Shown: in pieces, positions 14,493 through 22,006 of the stretch
Numbering within the stretch: position 1 is the stretch's first letter
How the letters are laid out: the number at the start of each line of letters is the position of its first letter
DNA from: Endozoicomonas sp. ISHI1
GTDB taxonomy: Bacteria; Pseudomonadota; Gammaproteobacteria; Pseudomonadales; Endozoicomonadaceae
Assembly (NCBI RefSeq): GCF_024606225.1
Contig: NZ_JAGRPU010000023.1
Location: 1 to 64,000 of the forward strand
DNA: 64,000 bases
Direction of reading: 5' to 3'
Notes under the pieces: model-generated
Told to the model about the DNA's origin: nothing
The model's database searches: none
The model's input: only the letters and a program-made list of their open reading frames with translations
Made by a program: the position numbers and the translations under genes

Positions 14493-15507
14493 TGAGAACA
14501 CGACTCAAAGATTCAACATCCAGTACCAACTGATTTGCGTTGTTCAGCATATCCTGCTTATCCAACTGCATAAGGTACTCAATCGCTTCAACCCATGAAT
14601 CCACTCTGTCATCAACAACTAAACCAGCATTACTTTCTTCTATCTTCTTCGACAAAGGAAAGCGATCAGAATAGACACCCACCGCCTTCTGACGACAGAT
14701 GTCAAGCAATTTAGTATGGGATCGGGAATGGTTGAAAGAGGTGTCCATCAGAGGTGCCAGACCAATATCCATGGTCCTTGATACAGTCATGGTGAGATAG
14801 TCGGGCCAGGGCATGGGGTGGATGACCTGAACACGGGGAATACCTCTTACCGCTTTATACAGTGAATGGTCACCGATCAGTTCAAACCAGGTATTCAGGT
14901 TGCGCGACTGTACTTTTCTAATAACGTTTAATACAAACTTCCAGTCTTCTTGATGAGAGCTGCTACCGTGATAAAAACATCGAACCAAAGGTCGCTTTTC
15001 TTTTAGTATCTGACAGGGGGGGAGAACCGTTTCTGCTGGTAATTGATATTTTTCTGCCAAGTGAGCAGTAGAAACCCAGATCTTGTTACACAGCTTTGTT
15101 AGTAGAGGGCTTGCTTTTTTGTACCAGGAAGAAAGTCGTTTGCGATAGCTTTTTGGAAGTGTATGATCAAGATGAGCGGCTGGAATATCGTCATCTATGA
15201 ACCATACCAAATTAGAAAAATTAAATTTGTATGCATTCAAGAATTTCAGTGCATCTAATGGAACGTCACGAACAAGAATAAGTGTACAGCCATCCGTTAT
15301 GTGCTCTTGTAATTGATATACATAGTCGCTGGCACAAGTATCAATTTCTCTATAATCAGTATCTTTCTCTTTACGACTTCTGAGATAAAACTCGACAGTA
15401 GCTGATTCTAGATTGCCAAAAACAACAACCTTCTTAGATGAACGAATATCATAATTTGCAGAAGGTATGAAAAGACCTTGTTTTTTTTTTGGAAATTTTA
15501 ACATCAC
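14479..15507 (-). CDS. Glycosyltransferase (GT-B-like)
   Basis: A 341-342-residue cytosolic protein. The central region LVWFIDDDIPAAH and the C-terminal half (CFYHGSSSHQEDW, LAPLMDTSFNHSRSHTKLLD, VGVYSDRFPLSKKI) follow the donor-binding domain of GT1/GT4-type enzymes, where conserved acidic and Lys residues hold the nucleotide sugar. Donor and acceptor are unknown. Its ATG overlaps the stop of the P-loop gene upstream (ATGATG start at 15507/15504), so the two are co-translated. Its last ~48 codons are duplicated at 8537-8690. It is likely part of surface-polysaccharide assembly. Confidence 0.7.
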   Translation of the reverse strand: MMLKFPKKKQGLFIPSANYDIRSSKKVVVFGNLESATVEFYLRSRKEKDTDYREIDTCASDYVYQLQEHITDGCTLILVRDVPLDALKFLNAYKFNFSNLVWFIDDDIPAAHLDHTLPKSYRKRLSSWYKKASPLLTKLCNKIWVSTAHLAEKYQLPAETVLPPCQILKEKRPLVRCFYHGSSSHQEDWKFVLNVIRKVQSRNLNTWFELIGDHSLYKAVRGIPRVQVIHPMPWPDYLTMTVSRTMDIGLAPLMDTSFNHSRSHTKLLDICRQKAVGVYSDRFPLSKKIEESNAGLVVDDRVDSWVEAIEYLMQLDKQDMLNNANQLVLDVESLSRVLSEGV

Positions 15508-16097
15508 TCAAAACGAGCTATATAATTTTTCAGAACTAACGCCTGTTCACTATCTGGCATCATAGCTAAAGCACTAAACAAAAATTGCTTTGATAGAGCT
15601 TCCTGGCTCAACTTATCAGACTTTATAACAACATCTGCGCTGTTATAAAGTGCGATACGTTTTGGTGAAAACTGCGTCGTCATATATTGCTCAAAAGAGA
15701 TATCCAGTTTACGCGCCTTCCTGAAACGATCATAAGCCACAGCAGGTGTAGCCATTATTGATAGTGATTTACAGGATGAAACCCATTCCAGAGAGTGTTT
15801 GGCATCTAGAAAACCTGTTCCTACATCAACAATTATCGGCTGATTGTCACTAGCTTTCATGTGCTCTTCAAGCACATTTAATCCATAGTTGACGAAACGA
15901 TCTCTGTCATTCTCAAAGTACTTGATTAAAGCATTCAAGTCTTCTTTTTTATCAATCAGCCCTGAATCTCTTGCCTGCTTATGAACAATATTATCCAAAA
16001 CAATGAAATGAGCATTCTTTACTGCTTTCATTGCATATTTGGAAACTGTCGTTTTACCTATGCCAGAAGGACCCATAAGCAAAATTGGTTCTTTCAA
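15504..16097 (-). CDS. P-loop NTPase, shikimate-kinase-like fold
   Basis: A 197-residue protein with a textbook Walker A motif at the N-terminus (ILLMGPSGIGKTTVSKY, residues 5-21) and a candidate Walker B at IIVDVGTG (about 88-95). Arg-rich lid-like residues (YDRFRKARKLD) suggest a small-molecule kinase rather than a GTPase. The substrate cannot be read from sequence; location in a glycan locus favours a sugar or sugar-linked alcohol. It overlaps the following glycosyltransferase gene. Related genes in sugar loci are often annotated as shikimate kinase, which is probably not the true role here. Confidence 0.55.
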   Translation of the reverse strand: MKEPILLMGPSGIGKTTVSKYAMKAVKNAHFIVLDNIVHKQARDSGLIDKKEDLNALIKYFENDRDRFVNYGLNVLEEHMKASDNQPIIVDVGTGFLDAKHSLEWVSSCKSLSIMATPAVAYDRFRKARKLDISFEQYMTTQFSPKRIALYNSADVVIKSDKLSQEALSKQFLFSALAMMPDSEQALVLKNYIARFE

Positions 16098-16145
16098 AAT
16101 TATCTCTTTTAATAGTCTGGTTAAAATGTTGTTTTTAAAAATAGC

Positions 16146-18365
16146 CTAAACATTATAAGAAAAGTCTTCATGATTGAGGGTTAGATTCGGGCTGTAGTAT
16201 GGATCAGTCGTTAGCTTGTCTCCCCATTTCTGTTTCATGTACTCGATTTCTTTTTGGAATCGAGCTTGCTTTTCAGGGTTATCTTCGGCACCTCTGCTTA
16301 GGGATTCGTGATGATAAAGACAAGCATAGGGAGTCCAGAGATTTCTATAGCCTTTATCACGAACTTTTAGGCAAAAGTCCACATCATTAAAGGCAACCTT
16401 AAGATGTTTTTCTTCGAAACCCTCGACTTCTTCAAAAACAGATTTACGCACCAGCATTGCAGCAGCTGTGACAGCAGAAAAATTCTGAACCAGTTTCAGC
16501 CTGGAAAAATAACCAGGGTTGACATCTGAGAAATACTTATGAGTGTGCCCAGCGACGCCACCTATTCCAAGAGTGACACCGGCATGTTGAATTCGATTGT
16601 CAGGGTAGTATAGTTTGGCACCAACACAGCCGATATCAGGACGTGACACTTGTCTGACCATCTCATCAAGCCAGTCGGGACTGATCACTTCAATATCGTT
16701 ATTAATCAGTCCAATAATACTGCCTTTAGTTTGTGGAACACCAAAGTTATTGATGGCTGAATAATTAAATGGAAAATCGTAATTGAGCACTCGGATATTA
16801 TTGTAGCTTGAGATTCTTTCGAAGTAATCAAGTGTTTTATCACAAGTAGTCTGGTTGTTTAATACAACTATTTCATAGTTCGGATAAGTTGTTTTCGTCC
16901 TGATACTTTCAATACATTGTTTCAGAATCTCATAGCCATCACGAGTAGGTATCAATAAGCTGACAAATGGCAACGGCTTTGGCATAGGCCATATTGTCCG
17001 ATAGGTGTTTGCCAGTTGGCCTTTTCTGACTTCAACAGGTATATAAGTTGCTTTAAAGAAATCTTGCAGAGCCTTGTATCCTGCCTCTGTTGTGTAGTTT
17101 TTTTCGCCTGAAGACAGAGCAGTGGAGCCCTTTATAGCCCGCCAATGATAAAGAATATGAGGGATATGAGCAATTTGACCATTTCCAATTTTAGCGACAC
17201 AACGAAGAAGTAAATCATAGTCCTGACTACCTTCCAGGCCAGATCGGAATCCTCCCACTTCCTTTATTAATGTTGCATCAAACACACTAAAATGAGTGAT
17301 ATAGTTATGTGAATAAAAAAGATCACGATTCCAGTCTGTTTTGAAATGCGGCTCGTATCTCACACCCTTTTCATCAATTTTGTCTTCATCACTATAAAGT
17401 AACCTGACTTGCGGTCGCTCATTGATGGTCTTGGCGATATAAAACAAAGCATGTTCAGCCAGACAGTCATCATGGTCGAGCAAGCCGACATAGTCACCAG
17501 TAGCCAGTTCAAGGGCAGTGTTACTGGCTTTGGAGATATGACCATTCACAGATCGAAATGTGACTTTAATTCTTGTGTCTTTTTCGGAATATTCATTAAG
17601 AAGGGTGCGAACCTGCTCATCAGTAGAGCAGTCGTCAGCAATACACAACTCCCAATGACAATAAGACTGCTCTAGTACAGAATCTATACATGCCTTTAAA
17701 AATAAAGGTTCAGTATTATAAGTAGCCATCACAATACTGATCAAAGGCTTTCTATTTAGCTGCTCGAGTTCATTGGTAATTTTTCTTTTATCGAATACTG
17801 CAGGTTCATGACGTTGTTGCCACTGTGGATAGGTCAGGGTTGCCTTGCAAGGTGAAAAGCAGTGGTTATAACGCTCCAATAGCTCCGTAACGGCCAGTCC
17901 GCTATGACTGTCCGTAGTATGTCGGGTCGTTAACTTTTTGATCATCAACTTGCGAGCATAAGCAGAAGTCAATCGGGTCATTTTCAGTTGTTTTACAGAA
18001 AAGCTACAGGGCTGCTCTGAAGGATCAAAGCGTATAGCTAAAGGTCTCTGAGAAAAGTAACAGACCCTTTTAAGAGGCTTACCATTTGTTAAGGGCAGGA
18101 GAATTGCGTTCGCTTCATTAATACCCTCTCCATAATCAACGTAAAGCTTGCTGTTGAGCCGTGTAGCAGAACTTTCGACTTGTACCTCAAGCATATACCA
18201 GCCTTTAGGCTGGTAAGCCATAGGTTTTAATTTAAATGCAGGGTCTTCACCTGTTGACTGCCAGTCAAAACCACCGCTTGCTTCTCGAAGATCTGATTTG
18301 GGTAACAGTCGAAACTTGGGATTAACGCTCAACCAGTGCCTGATATTAAGAATTTGACCTAACAA
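16146..18365 (-). CDS. Large tandem-domain GT2 glycosyltransferase
   Basis: A 739-residue protein with two GT-A domains. Residues ~1-200 are a non-catalytic N-terminal region. Domain one begins ISIVMATYNTEPLFLKACID (about 210) with ADDCSTDE and the metal-binding DHDD (LLDHDDCLAEHAL). Domain two begins VSLLIPTRDGYEILKQCIE (about 470) with NNDIEV and the C-terminal acceptor segment AFNDVDFCLKVRDKGYRNLW. Such enzymes add two different sugars or polymerise a repeat in O-antigen or capsule synthesis. It shares the minus-strand direction with its neighbours. No frameshift is seen. Confidence 0.85.
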   Translation of the reverse strand: MLGQILNIRHWLSVNPKFRLLPKSDLREASGGFDWQSTGEDPAFKLKPMAYQPKGWYMLEVQVESSATRLNSKLYVDYGEGINEANAILLPLTNGKPLKRVCYFSQRPLAIRFDPSEQPCSFSVKQLKMTRLTSAYARKLMIKKLTTRHTTDSHSGLAVTELLERYNHCFSPCKATLTYPQWQQRHEPAVFDKRKITNELEQLNRKPLISIVMATYNTEPLFLKACIDSVLEQSYCHWELCIADDCSTDEQVRTLLNEYSEKDTRIKVTFRSVNGHISKASNTALELATGDYVGLLDHDDCLAEHALFYIAKTINERPQVRLLYSDEDKIDEKGVRYEPHFKTDWNRDLFYSHNYITHFSVFDATLIKEVGGFRSGLEGSQDYDLLLRCVAKIGNGQIAHIPHILYHWRAIKGSTALSSGEKNYTTEAGYKALQDFFKATYIPVEVRKGQLANTYRTIWPMPKPLPFVSLLIPTRDGYEILKQCIESIRTKTTYPNYEIVVLNNQTTCDKTLDYFERISSYNNIRVLNYDFPFNYSAINNFGVPQTKGSIIGLINNDIEVISPDWLDEMVRQVSRPDIGCVGAKLYYPDNRIQHAGVTLGIGGVAGHTHKYFSDVNPGYFSRLKLVQNFSAVTAAAMLVRKSVFEEVEGFEEKHLKVAFNDVDFCLKVRDKGYRNLWTPYACLYHHESLSRGAEDNPEKQARFQKEIEYMKQKWGDKLTTDPYYSPNLTLNHEDFSYNV

Positions 18366-18430
18366 CTTTTTTACACGCTTTTCATTTTTAAAATTACCGA
18401 TTTAGATAACTTCATAACTCACACAGACTT

Positions 18431-18474
18431 AAAAAAGTGCTCCTGCAATACCCAGGATGATATAAATGGAGCAC
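18431..18474 (-). terminator. Rho-independent terminator downstream of galU
   Basis: Read on the minus strand, GTGCTCC (18474-18468) pairs with GGAGCAC (18443-18437) and is followed by six T residues. The loop is 24 bases, long for a terminator, but position and U-tract fit transcription end for galU. Confidence 0.65.
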
Positions 18475-18492
18475 AGCTCAAAACGCTACCGC

Positions 18493-19380
18493 TTAGCTCA
18501 ACGAGGAAGCTATAACGTCCTGCAGATATTCCTTAAACCGGCCATTAAGCTCAGGATGACGCAGTGCGTATTCAACATTAGCTTTCATATGACCCAGCTT
18601 GCTGCCACAATCATAACGAATACCATCAAACTCATAAGCATGGATCGTCTGTTCTTGCAGTAGTGTAGCGATAGCATCAGTCAGTTGAATTTCACCACCT
18701 GCCCCGCGAGGTGTGCTTTCAAGCAACTCAAAAATACGGGGTTGCAGCACATAGCGCCCAACAATAGAAAGGTTGGAAGGTGCTTTATCTACCGAAGGTT
18801 TTTCAACAACCCCCTTTAGCTTGTATAGCCGGTCACTCAACTGAACCGGATCAATAACACCATACTTATTAACCTGATCCATAGGAACCTGCTCGACAGC
18901 AACAACCGAGCTTTGATCTTCCTGTGCCAATTTAATCATGCTGTTCAGACAGGGTGTTTTATCACAATAGATCATATCGTCAGCAAGTAGAACAGTAAAA
19001 GGTTCGTTACCAACAATATCTTTTGCACATAACACGGCGTGGCCTAATCCTAGTGCTTCCTGTTGACGCACATAAAAGCAATTAACGCCTTTGGGCAAAA
19101 TACTTTTTACAGTATCAAGCAATTCTGCTTTACCTGCCTGCTCGAGCTTGTATTCAAGCTCAAAGTTTTTATCAAAGTGGTCTTCAATTGAGCGTTTAGT
19201 CCACGATGTGACAAAAACCAGATCAGTAATCCCTGCCGCAATAGCTTCCTCCACTGCATATTGAATCAAAGGCTTATCAACAACTGGTAGCATCTCTTTT
19301 GGGCAGGCTTTTGTTGCAGGCAAAAACCGGGTTCCCATACCCGCTACTGGAAAAACAGCTTTTTTAATTTCATTTCCCAT
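18493..19380 (-). CDS. galU: UTP-glucose-1-phosphate uridylyltransferase
   Basis: A 295-residue enzyme of normal length. It makes UDP-glucose from UTP and glucose-1-phosphate, a precursor for LPS core, capsule and trehalose. The nucleotide-binding start ([20 protein letters not shown]), the lysine region [14 protein letters not shown], the metal Asp in VLLADDMI and VVEKP in the sugar site are all present. It starts at ATG 19380 and is followed by its own terminator. It is transcribed in the direction of the neighbouring glycan genes but separated from them by a MITE-like element. Intact. Confidence 0.95.
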   Translation of the reverse strand: MGNEIKKAVFPVAGMGTRFLPATKACPKEMLPVVDKPLIQYAVEEAIAAGITDLVFVTSWTKRSIEDHFDKNFELEYKLEQAGKAELLDTVKSILPKGVNCFYVRQQEALGLGHAVLCAKDIVGNEPFTVLLADDMIYCDKTPCLNSMIKLAQEDQSSVVAVEQVPMDQVNKYGVIDPVQLSDRLYKLKGVVEKPSVDKAPSNLSIVGRYVLQPRIFELLESTPRGAGGEIQLTDAIATLLQEQTIHAYEFDGIRYDCGSKLGHMKANVEYALRHPELNGRFKEYLQDVIASSLS

Positions 19381-19423
19381 ATACTTGATCTATATATCTA
19401 CTATTATATCTGACGATTAATGA

Positions 19424-19624
19424 GGACTCTGCGAAAAAACCTGAAAACTCCTAACTTTTATGCTGGTTATGGAAGCTGTCAATTTTCAGATCATTCTGGT
19501 TTCCGACACTTTAGCAAAGCTATCTGCCTGAAAAGCGGGTTACTATTTCGAGTTCAAGACAACTTTCTGGTAAGATTTATGTAAAAAACATCAAACACTA
19601 TCAGGACTTTTTCGCAGCTTGCTC
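19424..19624. repeat. Small non-coding inverted-repeat element (MITE-like)
   Basis: CTGCGAAAAAACCTGA at 19429-19444 is the near-perfect reverse complement of TCAGGACTTTTTCGCAG at 19601-19617. The ~200-base interval has no coding frame. The termini resemble those of IS5/IS1182-type elements (GACTCTGCGAAAAA). It fills the gap between galU and the pyruvyltransferase gene. A short internal stretch also holds any galU promoter. Confidence 0.55.
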
Positions 19625-19733
19625 TGATTTATATGTACTTTTCGCAAACGGATAGGATATCCATACATAGACGTTGAAAAACGTCCTTGTTTTCATAAAA
19701 TCTAAATTCTGATTACTATTCTATCAAAAATTA

Positions 19734-20999
19734 TTAGATAGTTTTCAAGCCATACTCACCTTTTTCAGCTAACTTTCTTATTTCATATGCTCTGTCGCCT
19801 CGAACTCTAGAGCGTAAATAATCTGAAATCAGCTTATCATTTACTTCCTTGCCTTCAATTGAACTTAACAAGTCAACTATATTCTTTTGAGCCACTGGAT
19901 TTAAAGAGTAAGAAGAAACCTCACTGTCAGCTTCACCAAGATTATGACTGACTCCATTTTTGTTCAAGAAATCAACATACTTATCATACTTATGAGAGTA
20001 ACTTGCATTAAACAATCCATAATCAGCTTTTTCATAAAGCTCATCAACCGTATGCTCACCGTTGAATTCATCCAGGAACATGGTAGGGAGATTTAGATAC
20101 TCACATAGTTCTCTTGTTCTAGTGTCAAATACTAAATTCAGAGCTGGTGTTCCAGCCTGAATAGCTCCCATATTTCCGTGAAATCTCGTACCGATAGAGA
20201 AATCAACTTGTGCCATGTAACTAAACCATTCATCAATATCAAAGAACCATTTTGTATTTTCATGAAACCAATCTCTAAATTCTCTTTTTGAGTACTTCCC
20301 GTTATTGTAGTATCCAAACATGTACTCAATATCTTTGTCTTCAACTTTCTTTTCAACAGCTGATAAAAGATCAACCTCACTCTGCGCAATGTATGATTCG
20401 CAATTTTCTATTGCAAAATTATTAATATGAGCAATATTATCCCGGTAGTGCCCAGTTGGGGTATAATGAGTCACTAGCTTAGGTGAATTAGGTAAAGCTG
20501 ACTTATTGACCTTAAAGTTTCGATCTAAGTTCATAAAAATTGATGGACAACCGATCACTTCACCATTAGTTACTCCATACTCTTCAAGAAGGTTATTTGT
20601 GAAGTTGCCACGGACACCAATAGTTTCACTTCTATTAGCAATTACTTTCAAAAACCTTTCTGTTCCTTTTGTGAGTTTAACCTCTTCAGTATAGCTATTT
20701 GCTTGAGCACCAGCACCAATCATTACAATCTGCTTTACATTAAGCCTTTCGATGTTATCTGCAATAGGGCCCAGATCAGTATGAGGGCTCATGAAATTAG
20801 ACATCGAAAGTACAAGTTTATCAGCACCCTTAGGTAGCTCATTAAAAGATGAAATAACCTCCATCCCAGAAAGCTGTTTTTTTACTGCTGTTTCAAAAAA
20901 ATAATTACCAGTATTTCTAACAGTGACATCTAATTTCTCTCTCAAAGAGAGTTCTGGGTTAACAATATTTGGTACGGTTTGTAAAAAAAATGTTTTCAT
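19734..20999 (-). CDS. Polysaccharide pyruvyl transferase family protein
   Basis: A 421-residue protein. The motif GTRFHGNMGAIQAGTPALNL (about residue 285) is the signature of the polysaccharide pyruvyltransferase family (PF04230). These enzymes transfer pyruvate from phosphoenolpyruvate to sugar hydroxyls, forming acidic ketals on surface polymers. Earlier features IVMIGAGAQANS and SETIGVRGNFT fit the GT-B-like fold of the family. It is probably a modification enzyme of the polymer made here. It lies alone between the MITE and the IS1 copy. Confidence 0.85.
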   Translation of the reverse strand: MKTFFLQTVPNIVNPELSLREKLDVTVRNTGNYFFETAVKKQLSGMEVISSFNELPKGADKLVLSMSNFMSPHTDLGPIADNIERLNVKQIVMIGAGAQANSYTEEVKLTKGTERFLKVIANRSETIGVRGNFTNNLLEEYGVTNGEVIGCPSIFMNLDRNFKVNKSALPNSPKLVTHYTPTGHYRDNIAHINNFAIENCESYIAQSEVDLLSAVEKKVEDKDIEYMFGYYNNGKYSKREFRDWFHENTKWFFDIDEWFSYMAQVDFSIGTRFHGNMGAIQAGTPALNLVFDTRTRELCEYLNLPTMFLDEFNGEHTVDELYEKADYGLFNASYSHKYDKYVDFLNKNGVSHNLGEADSEVSSYSLNPVAQKNIVDLLSSIEGKEVNDKLISDYLRSRVRGDRAYEIRKLAEKGEYGLKTI

Positions 21000-21210
21000 A
21001 TTAAAGAATCCAAAAAAAGTACGGCATTTATCTAAATAACACTCAAAGATATTATTTTCTTATGCCATGAAAATATTAGAAAATCCACAAAATACTTAGC
21101 CAAACTGCAAATAATACATTTATTGCAAAATAGCTCACAAATAATCACCAGAGCTGATAGCACAAACTATAATAATAAGCTAGCGGGTACTGTACAGCTT
21201 AAGTCGTGTT

Positions 21211-21611
21211 TCAAATGAGTTGATACCACATTCTCGCAATGAACTCCCCGATGACCTTGTCATGCAATTCTTCTGATCGAGAAAAGCAGATAGTCTTACG
21301 GGTTAACCGTTTCAGTCGAGTACGTAGTGTCAGGTTTGTTCTCTCGATACTTTGTGACAGCTTCTTAGGACAACATGGATGTCTTCTGGCAGTTCTGAGC
21401 CGTATGGCTTCCAGCCATCAGTGCAGTAAAACTTGAATTTGTAGGGCTTGGTCAATTTTATCAGCTTCTTCAGCGTTTTCCTTGACCTACGCCCAAAGTC
21501 ATGAGCGATTACCCTCTGGTAGCGTGGTTCCCAAGCATAGAACAGCCACCGCTGATTCTTTTTGTTGCCAACATAAGACCATTGTTCATCCATCTGACAG
21601 ATCAGTACCAA
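21211..21611 (-). pseudogene. insB: IS1 transposase catalytic part (insB), frameshifted
   Basis: The catalytic region is well preserved at first (QMDEQWSYVGNKKNQRWLFY and YCTDGWKPYG), matching the IS1 InsB pattern. After DIHVVL the frame shifts near 21368. The true continuation (KLSQSIERTNLTLRTRLKR, SEELHDKVIGEF) runs in another frame to TGA at 21211-21213. The frameshifted product ends early at 21330. Transposition by this copy alone is unlikely. Confidence 0.85.
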
Positions 21612-21637
21612 TTCTTCATTGTCGAAAGGAAGTGATG

Positions 21638-21868
21638 TTACTTTTGGCGGGTCAAGTTTTTTAAGTGACTGATGACCGTAGTAGGGCTGACTCCCAGGAC
21701 ACGACCTGTATCCCAGATGCCAGAACCGTTCATGGCCATGTTCACTATGCGTTCGTGGGCACCCGGCTTATTGGCGTTGTAGACAAACTCAAGCTGGAAG
21801 CTTTGTTTGCAGCTTTTGCATAGGTAGCGCTGTATACCTGAAGGTGCTTTACCGTTTCTCACGACCAC
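21638..21868 (-). CDS. insA: IS1 InsA DNA-binding protein
   Basis: A 76-residue zinc-finger and helix-turn-helix protein. RYLCKSCKQSFQLEF gives the C-x2-C pair, and SGIWDTGRVLGVSPTTVISH is the helix-turn-helix that binds IS1 ends and represses transcription. In IS1 it is fused to InsB by -1 frameshifting. The first residues (usually another CPxC) are missing from the start used here and may extend upstream without a visible ATG, so it may be truncated at the N-terminus. Confidence 0.75.
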   Translation of the reverse strand: MVVRNGKAPSGIQRYLCKSCKQSFQLEFVYNANKPGAHERIVNMAMNGSGIWDTGRVLGVSPTTVISHLKNLTRQK

Positions 21869-22006
21869 AACTGTGTATCAAAGTGAACGCAAACAACTTT
21901 AATGACTGCTATAGGAAAATCAGCAGAGTAGCAGAAAAACTTGTTCGTCAGATATACGGATCAACGCATTTGATTCATGACCCTGTTCTTGAGAACAGAG
22001 CCAGCC

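Larger units (their letters stand above)
21197..21905 (-). mobile_element. IS1-family insertion sequence, inactive
   Basis: About 700 bases with insA and insB on the minus strand and imperfect ends. TTGATACCACATT near 21220 is matched inversely by TGTGTATCAA near 21880, and matching continues outward to about 21197 and 21905. The insB frame carries a lesion, so it can move only with help in trans. Boundaries are approximate. Confidence 0.75.
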
